From Lachnospiraceae bacterium (GTDB taxonomy: Bacteria > Bacillota > Clostridia > Lachnospirales > Lachnospiraceae), in assembly GCA_900770325.1 (NCBI GenBank), contig CAAGKE010000066.1, positions 1 to 16,597 on the forward strand: a DNA stretch of 16,597 nt. The letters run 5' to 3'. The translations under genes and the position numbers were made by a program. Shown here one piece after another: positions 14,888-16,597 of this stretch. The notes under the pieces were generated by a model. It was not told where the DNA came from. It saw nothing but the letters and a program-made list of their open reading frames with translations, and made no database searches. Each line of letters starts with the position of its first letter. The stretch's first letter is position 1.

Positions 14888-15018
14888 GGCAACTGTTCAG
14901 GTGCATCCCTGAAATGTTTCCTTAGAGATGTGCGCCTGTTTCGAAACGTCTGTTTCAATAATGCCGCGTGAACAGTAACGGAATGAGCGTTTACTTTGCT
15001 GTATGACATAGATTATAC
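14888..15018. other. Intergenic spacer with small inverted repeats and the dispersed motif
   Basis: Holds CTGTTCA (14893-14899) and TGAACAG (14969-14975) as far-apart inverted arms, a palindrome GTTTCGAAAC near 14939-14948, and the second exact copy of GTGAACAGTAAC (14968-14979). No open frame with a ribosome site was found. One of these folds may end transcription of the UvrA-like gene, but none has a clear T run. Confidence 0.4.
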
Positions 15019-15047
15019 TTGACAAGCAGGGGAAAGTTCGATATAGT
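15019..15047 (+). promoter_or_regulatory. Sigma-A promoter of glyA
   Basis: TTGACA (15019-15024), a 17-bp spacer and TATAGT (15042-15047). The transcript would start near 15054, leaving a leader of about 64 nt before the glyA start. No riboswitch is apparent in it. Confidence 0.8.
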
Positions 15048-15117
15048 GTCCATAATGCGCACACAAATGAAAGCGCAAGAAAGACAAATTGGATATGAGA
15101 TAAGGGAGGATGTACTG

Positions 15118-16356
15118 ATGTATTCATTGGATGAGATCCGGAAGACAGATCCGGAGATCGCGGAAGCGATCGTAGCGGAGGAAAACCGGCAGAACAGCCA
15201 TATCGAGCTGATTGCTTCAGAAAACTGGGTCAGCAAGGCGGTTATGGCAGCGATGGGAAGTCCCCTGACAAACAAATACGCAGAAGGATATCCGGGAAAA
15301 CGGTATTATGGAGGCTGCGAGTGCGTGGATGTGGTAGAGGATCTGGCCAGAGAGCGGGCTATGAAGATTTTCGGATGTACCTATGCAAATGTGCAGCCCC
15401 ACTCCGGAGCACAGGCTAATATGGCGGTATTTTTTGCGCTGCTGCAGCCGGGAGATACGGTGATGGGCATGAATCTTGCTCATGGCGGACATTTGACCCA
15501 TGGAAGTCCGGCTAATCTGTCCGGCGCATATTTCAAGGCAGTGTCGTACGGTGTGGATGATAATGGATGGATTGATTATGACGAAGTAAGAAGAATTGCT
15601 CTGGAGTGCAGGCCGAAGCTGATCGTAGCCGGTGCAAGCGCTTATGCGCGTATTATTGATTTCAAAAGATTTCGGGAGATCGCAGATGAAGTTGGAGCGT
15701 ATCTGATGGTGGATATGGCCCATATTGCCGGTCTGGTAGCAGCGGGTGAGCATCCCAGTCCTATTCCATATGCCCATGTGACTACCACTACGACGCATAA
15801 GACGATGCGCGGTCCCAGAGGAGGCATGATTCTTTCCAGCAGAGAGTTTGCCGAGGAGCATAAATTTAATAAAGCAGTATTTCCGGGTATCCAGGGAGGC
15901 CCGCTGATGCATGTGATCGCAGCAAAAGCAGTCTGCTTCCAGGAGATGCTGCAGCCGGAATATAGGGTATACCAGGCACAGATCAGGAAGAATGCTCAGG
16001 CGCTGTGCAAAGGGCTGATGGACAGAGGAATCAAAATCGTATCCGGCGGAACAGATAATCATCTGATGCTGGTGGATCTGACCAGTGTGGGTAAGAGCGG
16101 AAAAGAAGTGGAGAATCTGCTGGATTCTGTAAATATTACCTGTAATAAGAACACGATTCCCAACGATCCGAAATCTGCTTTTGTGACCAGCGGTGTTCGT
16201 CTTGGAACTCCGGCAGTGACTTCAAGGGGTATGAATGAGCAGGATATGGATGTGATTGCCGAGGCGATCGCCATGATGCTGAAGGAAGGCGAAAGCAGGG
16301 CAGAAGATGCCAGAAGTCTGGTGAAAGGTCTGACGGACAAATATCCTTTGATTTAA
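15118..16356 (+). CDS. glyA: Serine hydroxymethyltransferase
   Basis: A 412-residue cytosolic PLP enzyme that interconverts serine plus tetrahydrofolate with glycine plus 5,10-methylene-tetrahydrofolate, feeding one-carbon units to purine, thymidylate and methionine synthesis. Diagnostic text is ENRQNSHIELIASEN near the N-terminus, NKYAEGYPGKRYYGG, HGGHLTHG, and the PLP lysine in TTTTTHKTMRGPRGG (Lys228). Length is normal for the family. ATG 15118 is chosen for GGGAGG 8 bases upstream and agreement with the usual N-terminus; the frame is open further back to 15019, but those codons overlap the promoter. The gene has its own promoter, so it is not in an operon with the UvrA-like gene. The next gene begins 74 bp downstream and may be read from the same transcript. 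Nothing unusual seen; identity is secure. Confidence 0.97.
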   Translation: MYSLDEIRKTDPEIAEAIVAEENRQNSHIELIASENWVSKAVMAAMGSPLTNKYAEGYPGKRYYGGCECVDVVEDLARERAMKIFGCTYANVQPHSGAQANMAVFFALLQPGDTVMGMNLAHGGHLTHGSPANLSGAYFKAVSYGVDDNGWIDYDEVRRIALECRPKLIVAGASAYARIIDFKRFREIADEVGAYLMVDMAHIAGLVAAGEHPSPIPYAHVTTTTTHKTMRGPRGGMILSSREFAEEHKFNKAVFPGIQGGPLMHVIAAKAVCFQEMLQPEYRVYQAQIRKNAQALCKGLMDRGIKIVSGGTDNHLMLVDLTSVGKSGKEVENLLDSVNITCNKNTIPNDPKSAFVTSGVRLGTPAVTSRGMNEQDMDVIAEAIAMMLKEGESRAEDARSLVKGLTDKYPLI

Positions 16357-16430
16357 AGGGCATCCGGCTTTATTTTCAATCATGCTGACTGCTCTGACAA
16401 AGATAATACATGCAAAAAGGGGATGAAACT

Positions 16431-16597
16431 ATGAGCTTTAGAGGCGTTTATACAAACGTGGTAGAGGTCCGGCAGAAAGTTTTTACCGAGGTTGCCAGAA
16501 TGGCCTTCGAGGGTGGGGATTATTCCCGGATCATTGATCTGCCTTATAAGATTATTCCGGGAGAGGTTGCCACTTATCGGGAACGTGTATTCCTGGA
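16431..16597 (+). CDS. Start of a probable monomeric [FeFe] hydrogenase (3' end outside window)
   Basis: ATG 16431 with AGGGGATG about 9 bases upstream opens a frame that runs to the window edge. The 55 residues include VYTNVVEVRQKVFTEVARMA and, further on, GGDYSRI.DLPYKIIPGE. I recall this opening from the group-B type monomeric [FeFe] hydrogenases of anaerobic Firmicutes, which use ferredoxin to make or consume hydrogen. The Fe-S binding cysteines and the H-cluster motifs would lie beyond the edge, so the call rests on the N-terminal text alone. A GATAAT word at 16402-16407 could be a -10 box, but no matching -35 was found. Confidence 0.6.
   Translation, partial: MSFRGVYTNVVEVRQKVFTEVARMAFEGGDYSRIIDLPYKIIPGEVATYRERVFL

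Overview
The window (about 16.6 kb) reads like chromosome of a gut-type Firmicute, most likely a Lachnospiraceae member such as Blautia or Mediterraneibacter. Pointers are the AGGAGG-type ribosome sites, clean sigma-A promoters, a PtsG-like fused IICBA transporter, a kinase with an outside domain, and a glyA gene followed by the start of what looks like a monomeric [FeFe] hydrogenase. The family guess rests on protein recognition by eye, not on a database search.

Left part (1-2183): the tail of an unidentified gene (1-141), then a remnant on the minus strand of an alpha/beta-hydrolase-like protein (about 254-485). A strong promoter at 506-534, followed by a perfect 12-bp palindrome, drives a two-gene operon: a TetR regulator and a patatin-like lipid hydrolase with one base between stop and start. 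A 32-bp piece of a dispersed repeat sits at 2121-2152, where this operon ends.

Middle part (2184-6303): an exported protein of unknown function, then a glucose-type PTS permease (IIC-IIB-IIA in one chain), then a terminator and a long near-perfect palindrome.

Cassette (6276-11778): a strong promoter and a leader of about 400 nt precede a membrane Ser/Thr kinase with an outward TPR-like C-terminal part. Next comes a 1035-residue surface protein with a signal peptide, a Glu/Thr-rich repeat stalk, about four Ig-like domains and a C-terminal membrane anchor. The pair is bracketed by two inverted 142-bp copies of one structured repeat (6354-6495 and 11637-11778; about 130 of 142 positions identical by eye). 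The kinase and surface protein probably act together, one sensing or signalling and the other presenting domains outside the cell. This is the part most likely to hold something undescribed.

Right part (11805-16597): a CPBP-family membrane protease and a UvrA paralogue lacking the UvrB-binding domain; then glyA behind its own consensus promoter; then the first 55 codons of a probable [FeFe] hydrogenase. Short intergenic hairpins and a 12-bp motif (GTGAACAGTAAC) recur between genes here.
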